Of a DNA stretch of 64,000 nt, positions 35,108 through 46,861 are shown one piece after another (within the stretch, counting starts at the first letter, position 1; each line of letters starts with the position of its first letter). Both the position numbers and the translations under genes were made by a program. The notes below the pieces were generated by a model. It searched no databases and was not told where the DNA came from. It worked only from the letters and a program-made list of their open reading frames with translations. The stretch comes from Euonymus europaeus (lineage: Eukaryota; Streptophyta; Magnoliopsida; Celastrales; Celastraceae): contig OY756967.1 in assembly GCA_963580455.1 (NCBI GenBank), positions 18,150,022 through 18,214,021 of the forward strand, read 5' to 3'.

Positions 35108-38100
35108 AGTGCAAGCTCTTGCTAAAGATCTACCCGGGAGGTTGAAAGGATCACGTGTTCCAGAGATTCTTCAAGCGGTAAAGCTTGGATTATTTTTCAT
35201 TAACCATTTTAAGCATGCCCATCCAATTGACTTATTATTTTAACGATGAATTGTTCAATGCTACCTCTTTGCTTGGCTTTCTTCGTTTTCTTCCCTTGTG
35301 TCATATTGCTTTGTTCGCCTGTGTCATTTCCTGGGTGAACCTTATCTTTTTCCTCAATTTTGTTGTAGTTCACTAATTTATGCTATTACCAGCTGGATTG
35401 TTTTATTGGTTTTCATTCAAGTTGTTCAGGAAAACTATATTACAAGTGAGATTTGGCTGGATCTCTCTCTCTCTCTCATTTTCCCAAGTTCAGTGATGAA
35501 GATTTCTTTATTAATTGCAGGAGTGAGATTTGCTTGGATGGAAAGAATGTAATTCTTACTGTCACTGACGCAAAAACTGTTGTTCACATAGAAAAACAAG
35601 AGTCGTGGATGGATATTAAATAGGGATATAGGTTCTGATGTTGAATAATGATATAGTGGGGGGAGTCTATAGCTTTTCACCAAGATAGGCAATTACAAAT
35701 TGAAAATTGTTTCACTGTTTCTTTTTAGTACAATTTCCAGCTTTGCCATGATTAATTCCTGGTGTGACTAGCATTTTATCAAATAACTGCTTGATTTTGT
35801 TGTACATTAACTCCTTGATTTTGTCGTGCCTGCAGCAAGTGAAATGAGCTCATATGCTTAACTGATTGACACCTACCTTAATTTTTTTTTGTCTAAAGAC
35901 AATTTCACGCCGTTGTTGTACCCCATAGGCTATGTACAAATGAAATCTAGCCCAAGGTTTTGAAGATGGAAGACTCAAACAAAAAGGTAATTGTTCTTAT
36001 CTTAATGCTTGACCCCATGAAAAGTACTGTTTCTACACTTATCCTGGAAGTGAGTTGGGACTATGATGTTTCATTAATTTCTGATTTCATTGCTTCTTTA
36101 ATGTATGTAGGCGTATGATTACTGTACTACTGCTAAAATATCCTTATCATAACTCGATGGGCACCTGATGTAATGATTCTTTGCTTTGTTCATAGTTATT
36201 TAAGAAGGTTGACATTGATAAACCAGCACCAAGTCATTCAGCTTCCGCAAACAAAAATGTTTTGTGTCTAAAGATCAAGGCCTCTGCAAATATTGATACA
36301 CTTCTTCTGGTTGTGAAGCGTTGCTTGCAGGGATCTATAGAGCCGCCTTGAAAGGTATTCCACCTCAAAATAACTTCAAAACTCGAATGGCACTCTCATC
36401 CATCTCCAAGAAAATCTTTTTGTTTTAACCGGTTGTAACTTATCTTCTTTAAAATGTAGATGGTGGATATACTTAAAGGTACAAAGGAAAAGAGACATCG
36501 TGATGGGTATGTGGTCTTTTCCCATATTGGCCTCATAATTTGTATTTTTATGTTCGTTTCTACAACCACATAAGCTATATATGATGAACGCTATTTTGGT
36601 GTCTTTAAAATGGTTTGCTTTACCCTAATTTAGTCTTGGTCAGAGAATTTAAATCTCAACAATTTTAATCGCAATAAGAAGGGCTAAAATGGTTAATGTT
36701 ATTGTCATTCCAATTGCACCATCTCCAGCAGACATCACTGAACATGGAAAGCAGTTGGCAAAAAGATATGGCTTCAAGCAAACTGAGAGCCACTCCCTGA
36801 AAATATCACACTAAGGGATATTATTGATTCCCTTCCAAAAAAGGTAATCATTAGTAAATTGTTTCTTCTATGGGGATTCAAGTACACTAATCCCTAACAT
36901 AGAACATGCATTGTAAGTGTTGAATTCTTTATCTAACAGTACTCTTCTTTCCCCTTTTTTCTTACTGAAATTTGAATTGTTTAGAACTCTGTTATATGTG
37001 TCATTTATATATAGTCACATAGGAAAAAGTATATTCTCTCCTGGCCTTGACACAAATGGCATATGAATTTGCGGCCTTGCTTCTTTTCCTCATCTTAGAG
37101 AGATACAACTGATCTGGCTTCTCAGAACATATAGCCTAACCTTAGGTTAGAAGTTATAGAGCAGCATGCTCAATTACGAGATGATATGTTAATATTTCTC
37201 CTGCTCCAATAATGTATTGTCATTTTCTCTATATGATGCATTCCTTTAGCAGTACACTAATTATTCTACATAGAAGCACTGAATGATATTCTATAAGTGC
37301 TTACATGGACCAGATTGCTCCATGATTTCATTTGGGTGCAGCTGAATTAGTGCATTTCGTGGCTTCAATTCTGCAAAAAAGAATTTCTAGGCCTCTCACT
37401 GTGGCATTGGAAAAACACAAACTGATCAAGTTAAATTGTATGGATAAAAACTAAGGTTCTATGAAAGTGGTGAATGTTCAGTGATATTGTTGTGCATTTT
37501 GAAACAGTCTTTCTCATTATTTCCAAAAGAAATATTTTACTCAATCGACAACTCAAGACCCAAAAAAAAAAATGTCCCGCCGCAACGCACGGGCATTTGT
37601 CTAGAATTTTTGTTTATGCTTACTTTGAGTCCTAACTCCTAAGCGTGTGTTTGCAGGATCAAAGCAAGTCTTTATAGTTTTTTCTATGCCAATCTCTCTT
37701 GAGAAGTTACCTACAGATTTTCTTACGTACACACTGAGCTATTGGTATGGCTTCATGTATGCAGCATTCTTACTTTGCCGATAATCTCTCACTCAATAAT
37801 ATTGGATTAGTTTCATTGATATGCTGATTGAGTTAGTTTTGGCTTGGGTTTTTTACAGATGCTACTTTGGTATGGTCTTTCTTCTTCTGAGATCCTCTCC
37901 TCTGATTTTTCCCCCAATGCAGTTAAATATGAAGCAAAGCTTGAGGATGATACAATTCTGTGTCAAGAAAGGTAATAGCTTAGTGTTCAAGTTTTATATT
38001 TATATAATACTCTCCAAAATTGCTCCTGGATTCTAATTCTCGGTATGCACGTTTCTTTTTAAATATGTCATTTTTGCACTACACTGTTATAGATGCTTTA

Positions 38101-38240
38101 ATAATTTTCTTCTAACTATTCTTCTCTTCCTAAGGTTGTGCTCTCTCTACTTGCCGGCCCTTTTGGAGTCTTTGTACCTAATTTGATGGATTTTTTGTTG
38201 TAGGCACTTACTCCAAAGGACTATAACGCGAAGAAGAAGC
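35108..38240 (+). pseudogene. Exon-like gene scraps captured by the Helitron
   Basis: Several short open blocks end in GT or begin after AG as exons do. One near 35108-35178 begins ALAKDLPGRLKG and ends just before GTAAAG. One near 36196-36350 (LFKKVDIDKPAP...) is closed by a stop. One near 36690-36842 begins MVNVIVIPIAPSP and ends before GTAATC. One near 37922-37968 reads VKYEAKLEDDTI, which recalls the repeat region of FKBP-type prolyl isomerases. I cannot name the source genes firmly. Stops and broken order make it non-coding. Multiple gene fragments in one Helitron are well known in plants. Confidence 0.45.
37573..37604 (+). other. Second Helitron-type 3' terminus inside the Helitron
   Basis: The sequence CCCGCCGCAACGCACGGG forms a stem-loop, followed by CATTTGT and CTAG at 37601-37604. 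That is the same layout as the outer 3' end at 39784. The next base is A rather than T, so it may be decayed or may be an old end that was read through. Confidence 0.6.
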
Positions 38241-39784
38241 ATGTCACAGATTAGATATGACCTAGCTTGGAGAAGAAAATGTTTTCGGGCCTGATCATCC
38301 ATAACATTTATAGAGGTTTGTTTACCGTGCATACTATTCGACGATAGTCATTTACAGAATAGATTTTGGAATGAATCAGAGCAAGGTTTAATAGAAAGTT
38401 AACTAATTTGAGAAGTATTTAAATGATAGTAAAATATGTCTTCTCATAAATTTAACTTTCTGGGCATTTGAGAGGGATCTTATTGTGAATGTATGTGTGC
38501 ATGGGAAGTCTAACTTTGTTAAAGTTGTTAGTGTAAGAGGTTGAGAGTACCACATGCGACCAAAACTCACTTTTAGACCTCACACTAAACGACTTTGGTA
38601 TGCTTCTTTAGAAATAATCTTTTATGTTGTGCTTGGCAAGCTTTTTATGTATTTAAGCATGCTGCAAATTCAAAGCTTTCAATGATACTTTGCTCATGAG
38701 GTTATTGATATCTCATGGAACTTGATGAGCCAAAATCTTCTTATTTTATACCTTTTTGAAAGGCACACATCTCATATTTATCCAAATGTTTTTTTTATTA
38801 AAGTATACTATTATTATTAGTGTTGCATCACATTGCTGAATTCTACTCATCATTGCACTACATTCTGCATGTAGTCTGATTATAAAATGATGCTTATTGA
38901 TGACTTGCAAGAATAATCCATTGCAGGTTTTAGGCAGTCAATCCAAGTGTATGCTATGAATGTTCGTTCCCATTTTAAGAACTGTGTTTGTTTAGGTATG
39001 CCCTGTACTGGGTTGGATTGGACTGGTCTTGCCTTCTTCATTTGCTTTTGTTCAATTGACTAAACAACTCCTCTTCTTTCCCCTTTTTTCTTACTTAAAT
39101 TTTAATAGTTTTTGTAATTAGAATTTCGTTTTGTACAACTTTTCCAGGGAACAGATTCTTGATTTTTTCATAGGCTCGATGGCCATATGCACCAATACAA
39201 GGGAAAAAATATTATATGCCGTTTATATACTTAAAGACAAAAAATACATCAATAATAAGATTTTGGTATATATGCCGTTTATATACAAGTGTACAGAGAA
39301 ACTTGAGGTCAACACCATAGAGACACAAGTGTAGGGTAAATATTTATATACATTATTACATCTTCAAAAACTTCCATGGAAGTTCCTACAAGGAAACCAA
39401 AACAGAGACGGACATTCTTCATTAACATCACTCCTAAAGCAAAAGCTTTGACATATTCAGATGATTTGAAAAACATTATATACACGATAAGAATTGAACT
39501 ATCTCATAGGAATTGAAAAATATTATATATACAACAACAATGTAGCTATCTCAGCCAATACTGTTGAGATTTCTAAAACAAACCTTAGCTATCACTCCAT
39601 AGCAGTAATCATGCAAATAATAAAAAACCAACCAATCAACTATAATAACTCAAATAAGAAAAATAAAAATCATGAGCACAAATTGAGAAAATAATACTTT
39701 CTCCGAACATATGTACACCGAAATGAAAGACACAAGTAACATTTTTTCAAAAAATCCCGGGGCAAAGCCCGGGCACTGCTCTAG

Positions 39785-39881
39785 TATTATATATTTTTCA
39801 TAGTCTTATATTTGATTATTAATGAAATAAAGTATTTCTATTTTCTATGTTTTCTATGTTTTGATTGTTTAGTTTCCAACA
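39785..39881 (+). mobile_element. Ty1/copia left LTR, part 2
   Basis: Continues the left LTR after the Helitron: tcatagtcttatatttg matches 45400 onward in the right LTR, and the segment ends TTTCCAACA, inverse to the LTR start. Joined, the left LTR is 972 bases compared with 955 for the right one. Confidence 0.92.
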
Positions 39882-40605
39882 AAATCTAGGGATTTAATCA
39901 AATGTGTATTATTACATGCATTTAAAACTAAAGATACCTTTCAATTTTCAAACTGGCAATTGATTACAAGTTAAAGCACATTTATTTTGCTTTAAAAAAT
40001 ACAAATAATTTTCAAAGACAATATATGCATGTTACTATGCATTTCATTCTTTTGTATATTCATGATATAAATTATAGTCATAAATTAGAAAAGTTATTGG
40101 TTATCTCTTATGACTTGACTAATCTGCAATTGATTACACGTGCATGTGTTTAAGACATACAAATTTTTTTATTTAATTATTTGAATTAATTTATTATTAT
40201 ATTAGTTTGGTAATTGAACAAGTATATATATATATATAGGTGTATGCCACAGTATATTGCATATTACATACAATATTTGCATGAATTTGTCATCATAAGA
40301 TATATTGATTTGATAATTGTTAATATTAAATATTTTATTGTGGTACATAACTTGTCACATTTTATTTGTAGTTTAAAATTGTGGTATCTTGGAAAGTTCT
40401 GTCTAGGAAAGGAGTTATCTAATTGCGCATCATATTATTTGAAAGGCCCCCTCTTTCCTGGGAAACAACCTAGTTGCTAATTTTCTAAGACACAAATTTA
40501 TTTGACAAGGTATATACCTTAAGGTGTTTAAAAGCTTTCATTGTGTTTGTGGTGATTTTATTATAATTTGATTACTCACTCCAATATTTGATATTGTAGT
40601 GAAAG
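39882..40605 (+). other. Internal leader of the copia element
   Basis: AT-rich, no gene. A standard initiator-Met primer site is not visible next to the LTR. The first 16 bases instead match the sequence just outside the right LTR. Confidence 0.5.
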
Positions 40606-43600
40606 ATGAAACAAATTCAACAAGTCTATAATGAGTTACCCACCGTCCCTAGTGGAGGTGATGATATTGCCCTTGGTGTTGTGAACCCAAGTGACGTGGC
40701 TCCTCCTAATAGAGGTATGCCGATGGCTACTCCTGTTGGAGGCATGCCTGTTGCTGCTGCAATCGTTGGAATCAGGAACAATGTTCCTATGACAAACAGG
40801 ATGATTCCTGTAATTCCCATTGAAAAGCCAAAAAAGGCTACAAGGGAAAAACTACCAAGCAAGCTCACTTGGTTGAGCATAGTGACGATGAAGAGATGTT
40901 GGTTGCTGTAGTCACCCAAGTGAACTTGGTAACAAACACTAAAGACTGACGGGTGGACACTGGTGCAACCAAACACATCTCCATCGACAAGGACCTCTTC
41001 ACATCTTATGGAAAGAAGGATGATGGAGAGAAGATCTTCATGGCTAATTCTACTCCAGCCATTATTGAAGGAACTGGAAAGATTATTCTGAACTTCACCT
41101 CAAGCAGAAAGCTCACACTGCGAAATGTGTTACGTGTTCCAAAGATTCGTAAGAATCTGATTTCTGTGCCTGTGATGATAAGCAAGGGATTCAAGGTTGT
41201 GTTTGAATCCAATAAATTTATAGTTTCCAATTATGGAACTTACGTGGGGAAGGGGTATATGTGTGATGGGCTTTTTAAGGCCAACATTGCTGTAATTGAT
41301 AAAAACAGCAAATTTTTATACCCAAAAACTGTTATAAAAAAAGAGGAATCTTCAGTTTACATAGTTATCTCTCCATACTTATGGCATGGTAGATTAGGAC
41401 ATGTAAACTATGGTTCAATGAAAAAGTTGGCAAACTTATGTTTAATTCCCAAATTCAATTTGGATGTCAACCATAAATGTGAAACATGTGTTGAAGCAAA
41501 GTTTGCTAAGAAACATTTTCATACAATTGAAAGAAGTACTGAGCCTCTTGGATTAATCCATAGTGATTTATGCGACTTTAAAAGAAATACTTCATTACAT
41601 TCATCGATGATTGTACACGATATTGCTATGTTTATTTGTTAACTAGCAAAAACGAAGCAATATACAGTTTTATCAAATATAAAAATGAAGTTGAGAATCA
41701 ACTTGGTAAAAAGATTAAGGCACTAAGGTCCGACAGGGGAGGAGATTATGATTCTGCTTTTTTTGATGAGTTGTGTACTGAGTTTGGAATCATCCAGCAA
41801 ACAACATCACCATATACACCTCAGCAAAATGGAATTGTTGAAAGAAAGAACGAAACTTTAAAAGAAATGGTTAATTCCATGTTAATAAGTTTTGGGCTAC
41901 CACAAAACTTGTGGGAGGAAGCAGTGCTAACTGCTAAGTATATCATTAACAGAATGCCCCACAAGAAAATAGACAGTATTTCATATGAGATGTGGAATAA
42001 TAGACCACCCTCTTTCAAATACTTGAAAATGTGGGGGTGTCTAGCTAAGGTAGCAGTACCTCCACCAAAGCAAGTCAAACTTGGACCTAAAACTATGGAT
42101 TGCATATTTTTGGGATATGCTCAAAATAGCAGTGCTTTCAGATTTTTGGTACAAAAATTTGAGATAGCTGATATCCATGTAAATTCAATTATGAAAACGA
42201 GAGACGCGTAATTTTTTAAAGGAAATATTTCCTTGCAAATGAAGCGAAACCTCTCAGAAAAGGAATAGAGATTCAATTTCTGAGAAAGAACAAAATGGAG
42301 AACAAGAGGTTGATGAACCAAGAAGGAGCAAAAGATCAAAAGTCTCAAAGTCCTTTGGTCCTGAATTTCCAACATATATGTTAGAAACGGAGCCTCAGAC
42401 ATTCAAGGAAGCTATGTCAACACCAGATGCTCCATTATGGAAAAAAGCGATAAACAGTGAAATAGAATCCATTCTAAGTAACCATACTTGGGGATTGGTT
42501 GATCTCCCATCCGGGAATAAGCCAATTGGATGTAAATGGATCCTGAGAAAAAAACTTAAGGCTGACGGATCCACAAATAAGTACAAAGCAAGGCTTGTAG
42601 CCAAAGGATTTAGACAAAAGGAAGGTCTAGATTACTTTGATACTTATTCACCAGTCATGAGAATTACATCCGTGCAGATGTTAATTGCTACATCATCACT
42701 ATATGACTTGATGATTCACCAAATGGATGTAAAAACAACATTCCTAAATGGTGAACTCGATGAAGAGATATATATGAAACAACCTGAAGGGTTCAAGGTC
42801 AAAGGACAAGAACATAAGGTATGTAAACTTGTCAAATCATTGTATAGGCTAATACAAGCTCCAAAACAATGACATGAAAAATTTGATCAAGTAGTGATTC
42901 GAGATGGATTTCGAATCAACGAGTGTGACAAATGTGTCTACACAAAACTGGTTAACAATGATTGTGTAATCATTTGTCTATATGTTGATGATATGTTAAT
43001 TCTTGGTCAAAATGTTGATATCATCAACAAAACCAAGAAAATGCTATCAAAGAACTTTGACATGAAAGACATGGGTGAAGCGGATGTGACACTAGGCATT
43101 AAAATTTCTATAACATCGGAAGGCCAAGCATTATCGCAGTCACACTATATAGAGAAAGTGATTGAAAGGTTTAAAGGACATGGCATCAAAGATGTTAATA
43201 GTCCATTTTCCCTCATCTGGTCTTACATAAGAATACTGGAGACAATATTCAACAATTGGAATACTCTCTAATTGTAGGCAGTGTAATGTACATCATGAAC
43301 TACACGAGGCCAAATATTGCGTACTTTGTTAGTAAACTAAGTAGATACACAAGTAATCTTGGACATAAGCATTGGAAAGCTCTATTGAGAGTATTAGGGT
43401 ACCTGAACAAAATAAAAACTAATATTTTGAACTATGGTAAGTACCCGGCTGCTTTAGAAAGATACAGTGATACCAATTGGATTGCAGATTCAGAGGAATC
43501 AAAATCCACAAGTGTTATGTGTTCCTTCTAGGAGGGGCAGCTGTTTCATGGAAGTCCTAAAAAATATGCATAGCACGATCTACGATGGAATCGGAATTCA

Positions 43601-43929
43601 TAGCTTTAGATAAAGCTAGTGAAGAAGTAGAGTGACTTCATTACTTTTTGGAGGACATTCCAATATGGTCAAAGCCTGTGCCTGCAATCTGTATTCATTG
43701 TAATAATCAAGCTGCAATTGCTAGAGCACAAAATTTGATGTATAATGGTAAGTCTAGACACATTCATCGTAGACATAATACCGTAAGACAGTTACTCTCT
43801 ACTGGAATAATTTTCTTAGATTTTGTGAAGACTAAGGAAAACCTAGCGGATCCATTTACAAAATGTTTAAGTAGAGAGGTGACAGACTGTGCATCAAGGG
43901 GAATGGGTTTAAAAGCCTTAACTCAATGA
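40606..43929 (+). pseudogene. Ty1/copia gag-pol remnant (protease, integrase, RT, RNase H)
   Basis: Order of domains: a short gag tail (to 40911, most of gag is missing); protease VDTGATKHIS (40950); the pre-integrase zinc region (WHGRLGHVNYGSMKKL); integrase with IHSDLCDFK, LRSDRGGDYD and TSPYTPQQNGIVERKN; RT with WKKAINSEIES, GCKWILRKKLKADG and catalytic YVDD (about 42982); and RNase H with HCNNQAAIA and ENLADPFTK. Integrase before RT is diagnostic for Ty1/copia. Lesions include a stop before protease (about 40948), a deletion and frameshift near 41600, TGA at 42870, a frameshift near 43210-43260, TAG near 43529 and TGA near 43633. It cannot make a working polyprotein. Confidence 0.95.
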
Positions 43930-44518
43930 GTTATCTCGATGAAAACCTAACCTAGCAATTGGAGATCCCATGAACTAGGTTCAATAGGAAAACATAAGTT
44001 GAGAATAACTTAAGTATGAGCAGTATGGAGTTTCACTCTATCTCATTCCTTGGATGCCTCAAAGAACTGCTAAGAAGCTTGTTAAGGTTAAGCTATGCTT
44101 TTAATGATTCCTATATCTTGTAAATATACAAGTGGAGTATGAGAGAATACTCTTGATAGGACATCACTTATGTGAATGAAGAGTAAGGCCGACTCTATGA
44201 AAATATTTAAAAGGCGATATTTTCTAAAGCACTCGCTGAACCCAAGTCGTTCATGGCCGAAACAACGAACACAACCGAGAACCAATTATGAATTGGATCA
44301 TTGCTGTGTGAGGTTTATTGTCTGAGCTTATATAAACAACTGGCAGTTCAAGGCGTCAGTCCACTGACTAGTTAAGTAAGTTCGATAGACTTTCACTAGG
44401 GAAAGTTCAAAGCCAAAAGCTATCGATATCGATGCAATATTGGTACTACTGCACTCTCAGACAAGTTTTCAATCTCAGACAAATCCTCGTGTCCGAATTG
44501 TCGTCTGTTTCAATTCAA
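43930..44518 (+). other. Copia 3' untranslated region
   Basis: No gene; lies between the end of RNase H and the polypurine tract. The length is usual for the family. Confidence 0.6.
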
Positions 44519-44528
44519 TGTGGGGGAT
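44519..44528 (+). other. Copia polypurine tract
   Basis: GTGGGGGAT immediately before the right LTR start. This is the position where plus-strand priming of reverse transcription starts. Confidence 0.8.
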
Positions 44529-45483
44529 TGTTGGAAAAATGGTGGTCACCCACTATTTGACTAATAATTATTTACAACTAATTGAGTATTAGTTGAATGT
44601 AATTTAGTGGGTTCTAATCTTCAATATAAAGATTAGAGATTGGAGTTAAAAGTTGTCCAAAACCATTTTTTGGTTGAATGAAAATTGGCTCCAAAGTGGT
44701 CATGTTAAGCATGATATATTGAGTGCAAAATAATAAAAATGTGAGAATCCCACATTTCATAATTGTGATGTGTGACTTGGGTGACTTGGGTTTATAAACC
44801 TAAGTGTTGGATGTAAGGCTTGGGCTCACTAAAACTTACACATGATTGGGCCCGGGCTCGGGCTTATGTAGCCCATCTAGACTTAATATTTTGTACTATA
44901 TCACTACCCAGGTTCGTTGAATGTGGACATGAGGCTTATTCGAAATTCAAAATTCAAAATTTTCGTTACGGAATTAATTCAAATATTTTCGTTACAATAT
45001 TAATTCGGTTTAATACTGGATTTAATTCATTTTCCTTGGGTTCTACTATAAATAGTAGGCCAAATGGTATGGAAAGATTACACCATTTCTCCAAAGTTTA
45101 ACTCTAGAGTCGAAACTCTATTCCTTCTTCCCAGTCGAATTTCTTCTTATTTGAGAGTGCATTCTATTTTTGGTTCGAACGCGCCTACCGGTATACTTGT
45201 GTCACCTACCGGTAGAAGGGAGTGTTGTATCTTGGGAAGTGTTTGCCTACTTCAACATTGACACCGGTGGCTTAAGCATTTTCACCTTAAGGAGAGTTGT
45301 GGTTCACATACCTCACTTCAATCTCGTGTTTGCATTACGATCCAGTTTTTGGTAACTTCGGTTGTTCTCACTTTCAATTCTACATAAATGATATATTGTT
45401 CATAGTCTTATATTTGATTATTAATGAAATAAACTATTTCTATTTTCCATGTTTTATATGTATTGATTGTTTAGTTTCCAACA
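44529..45483 (+). mobile_element. Ty1/copia right LTR
   Basis: TGTTGGAAA...TTTCCAACA ends, 955 bases, aligned along its length to the split left LTR. Followed by AAATC, the target duplication. Divergence from the left LTR is visible as scattered substitutions plus a few small indels, so the element is not recent. Confidence 0.95.
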
Positions 45484-45488
45484 AAATC

Positions 45489-46861
45489 TAGGGGTTTAAG
45501 TTCTTTTCTTACATTTTAAAATTGATCATAAAAAAGTATTGTATTCTTGCATAGACAATGTTTAACTGGAAATTATAGGGCAAAAACTGAGACAAGTTAA
45601 AACACACAAAATAGGGCAATGTTTTAGCATATAGAAAAAATTGCTCCGATAGAAGGAGTGAAAAAATAGGCTCAAGCCATGCAAAATCTTTTGTTGAAAG
45701 AAAAGGTTCGATTTTACTATACTGTGTTTCATTTTTTTTAGATACGGCTTGATAATGTCTGAAAGGCCGTTCTTTTTTTTTTTTTTACTTCACATGCCGA
45801 AAAATTATTTTAATTAACATGTTGAATGACAAGGTTCATAAGAACATATTCATCCTACAGTGTCAATTGCTTTCATACATAGTGCAGGCCATGCCTGGTA
45901 AACCACTATTGTTTTTTTCTCTTATAAACCAAAATGGATAATTTGATGGGTTTACTCAAGATTCACATACAAGAGGACCAAAAGTTGTTATCAATGATGT
46001 GGAATCAGTGAGTCTTGTACTATGATTGAGATAGGTAAAAAGGTAATCTACGCCTCTTCTTAGGAAATCTTTCTTTTTCAGCAAAATTAATTGATGGTTC
46101 AACAATTGGCTTATATTTTTCTAATCTCTATTTTCTTCTTCTGTAGTCCTTTATTACCCAGTAAAATATGTCATTTGATGATTAAAAAAACCCATACGTT
46201 GTTTTGAATGTTGGGAAAATTGTTAGTTGCTTATGTTTGTTAGTACCTCAAATCATTTTGTTTCCATCCCATATGCCTTATTTTACTTTCTGTTTTCAGT
46301 CAACATGTCAACTTCTGCATATTTCTGTGTTTCCTAATCGTGATAGGTGTAATGCAATAACAAGTTTGTGTCCAAAATTTCAAAGTCGTATCTTTTGGGT
46401 GGACCTCCATATATTGCTCTCTATTTTTAGACGATTTACCTGTAATCTAAGGTTATCTTTGCAAAATATTTATGCTTTCTCACTGTTTAATGGTTTGATT
46501 TGCATATATGGAATGTGCGCTTTGGTATTAGAGGTTTAGGGCATACGCAGGTTTGGACTAACTTCAGTTGGCCATAAGCTAGAATGGGAATATTCAAATC
46601 CATATAAATGAATAGAATGTGTTTTATTGGTTTCATAACCACAAAATCTGTGAAAGACGTAAGAAAATATTCACTTCTACTACTACCAGTACTGCACATC
46701 CCACTATTGTTGTCAATGGCTGCAAGGTTCTTTAAATTCCATGGTGGCAGCAGTTGTAATCCGATAAGAAACCTGAAAGAAAATCTACCATAAGATAATG
46801 ACTATGAATTTCAGGAAAACCAATTAGTCTATTAGGAATAATCAGTAGAATACCTCTGCAA
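45489..46861. other. Intergenic; no gene called
   Basis: AT-rich. A 111-codon open frame (46204-46539, plus) has no recognisable domain and looks like chance. It should hold the 3' untranslated region of the F-box gene at its right edge. Confidence 0.45.

Larger units (their letters stand above)
34176..39784 (+). mobile_element. Non-autonomous Helitron (5.6 kb) inside the copia LTR
   Basis: The 5' end is TCTATACTATCC, preceded by A. The 3' end is a GC hairpin (CCCGGGGCAAAGCCCGGG), then ACTGCT, then CTAG, followed by T. This is the canonical Helitron terminus with insertion between A and T and no target duplication. The host is known: the flanks join to give an LTR sequence collinear with the intact right LTR. 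There is no Rep/helicase ORF, so it is non-autonomous. The interior contains exon-like scraps (see separate entries), and its first 375 bases are a tandem duplication. Confidence 0.93.

Noticed and set aside
35185..35552. Plus-strand open frames of 63-84 codons in the Helitron
   Set aside because: They cover intron-like T-rich sequence between exon-like scraps.
40626..40976. 116-codon minus-strand open frame
   Set aside because: Antisense to the copia gag tail/protease region.
46204..46539. 111-codon plus-strand open frame
   Set aside because: No domain, composition typical of AT-rich intergenic DNA, no promoter signal.
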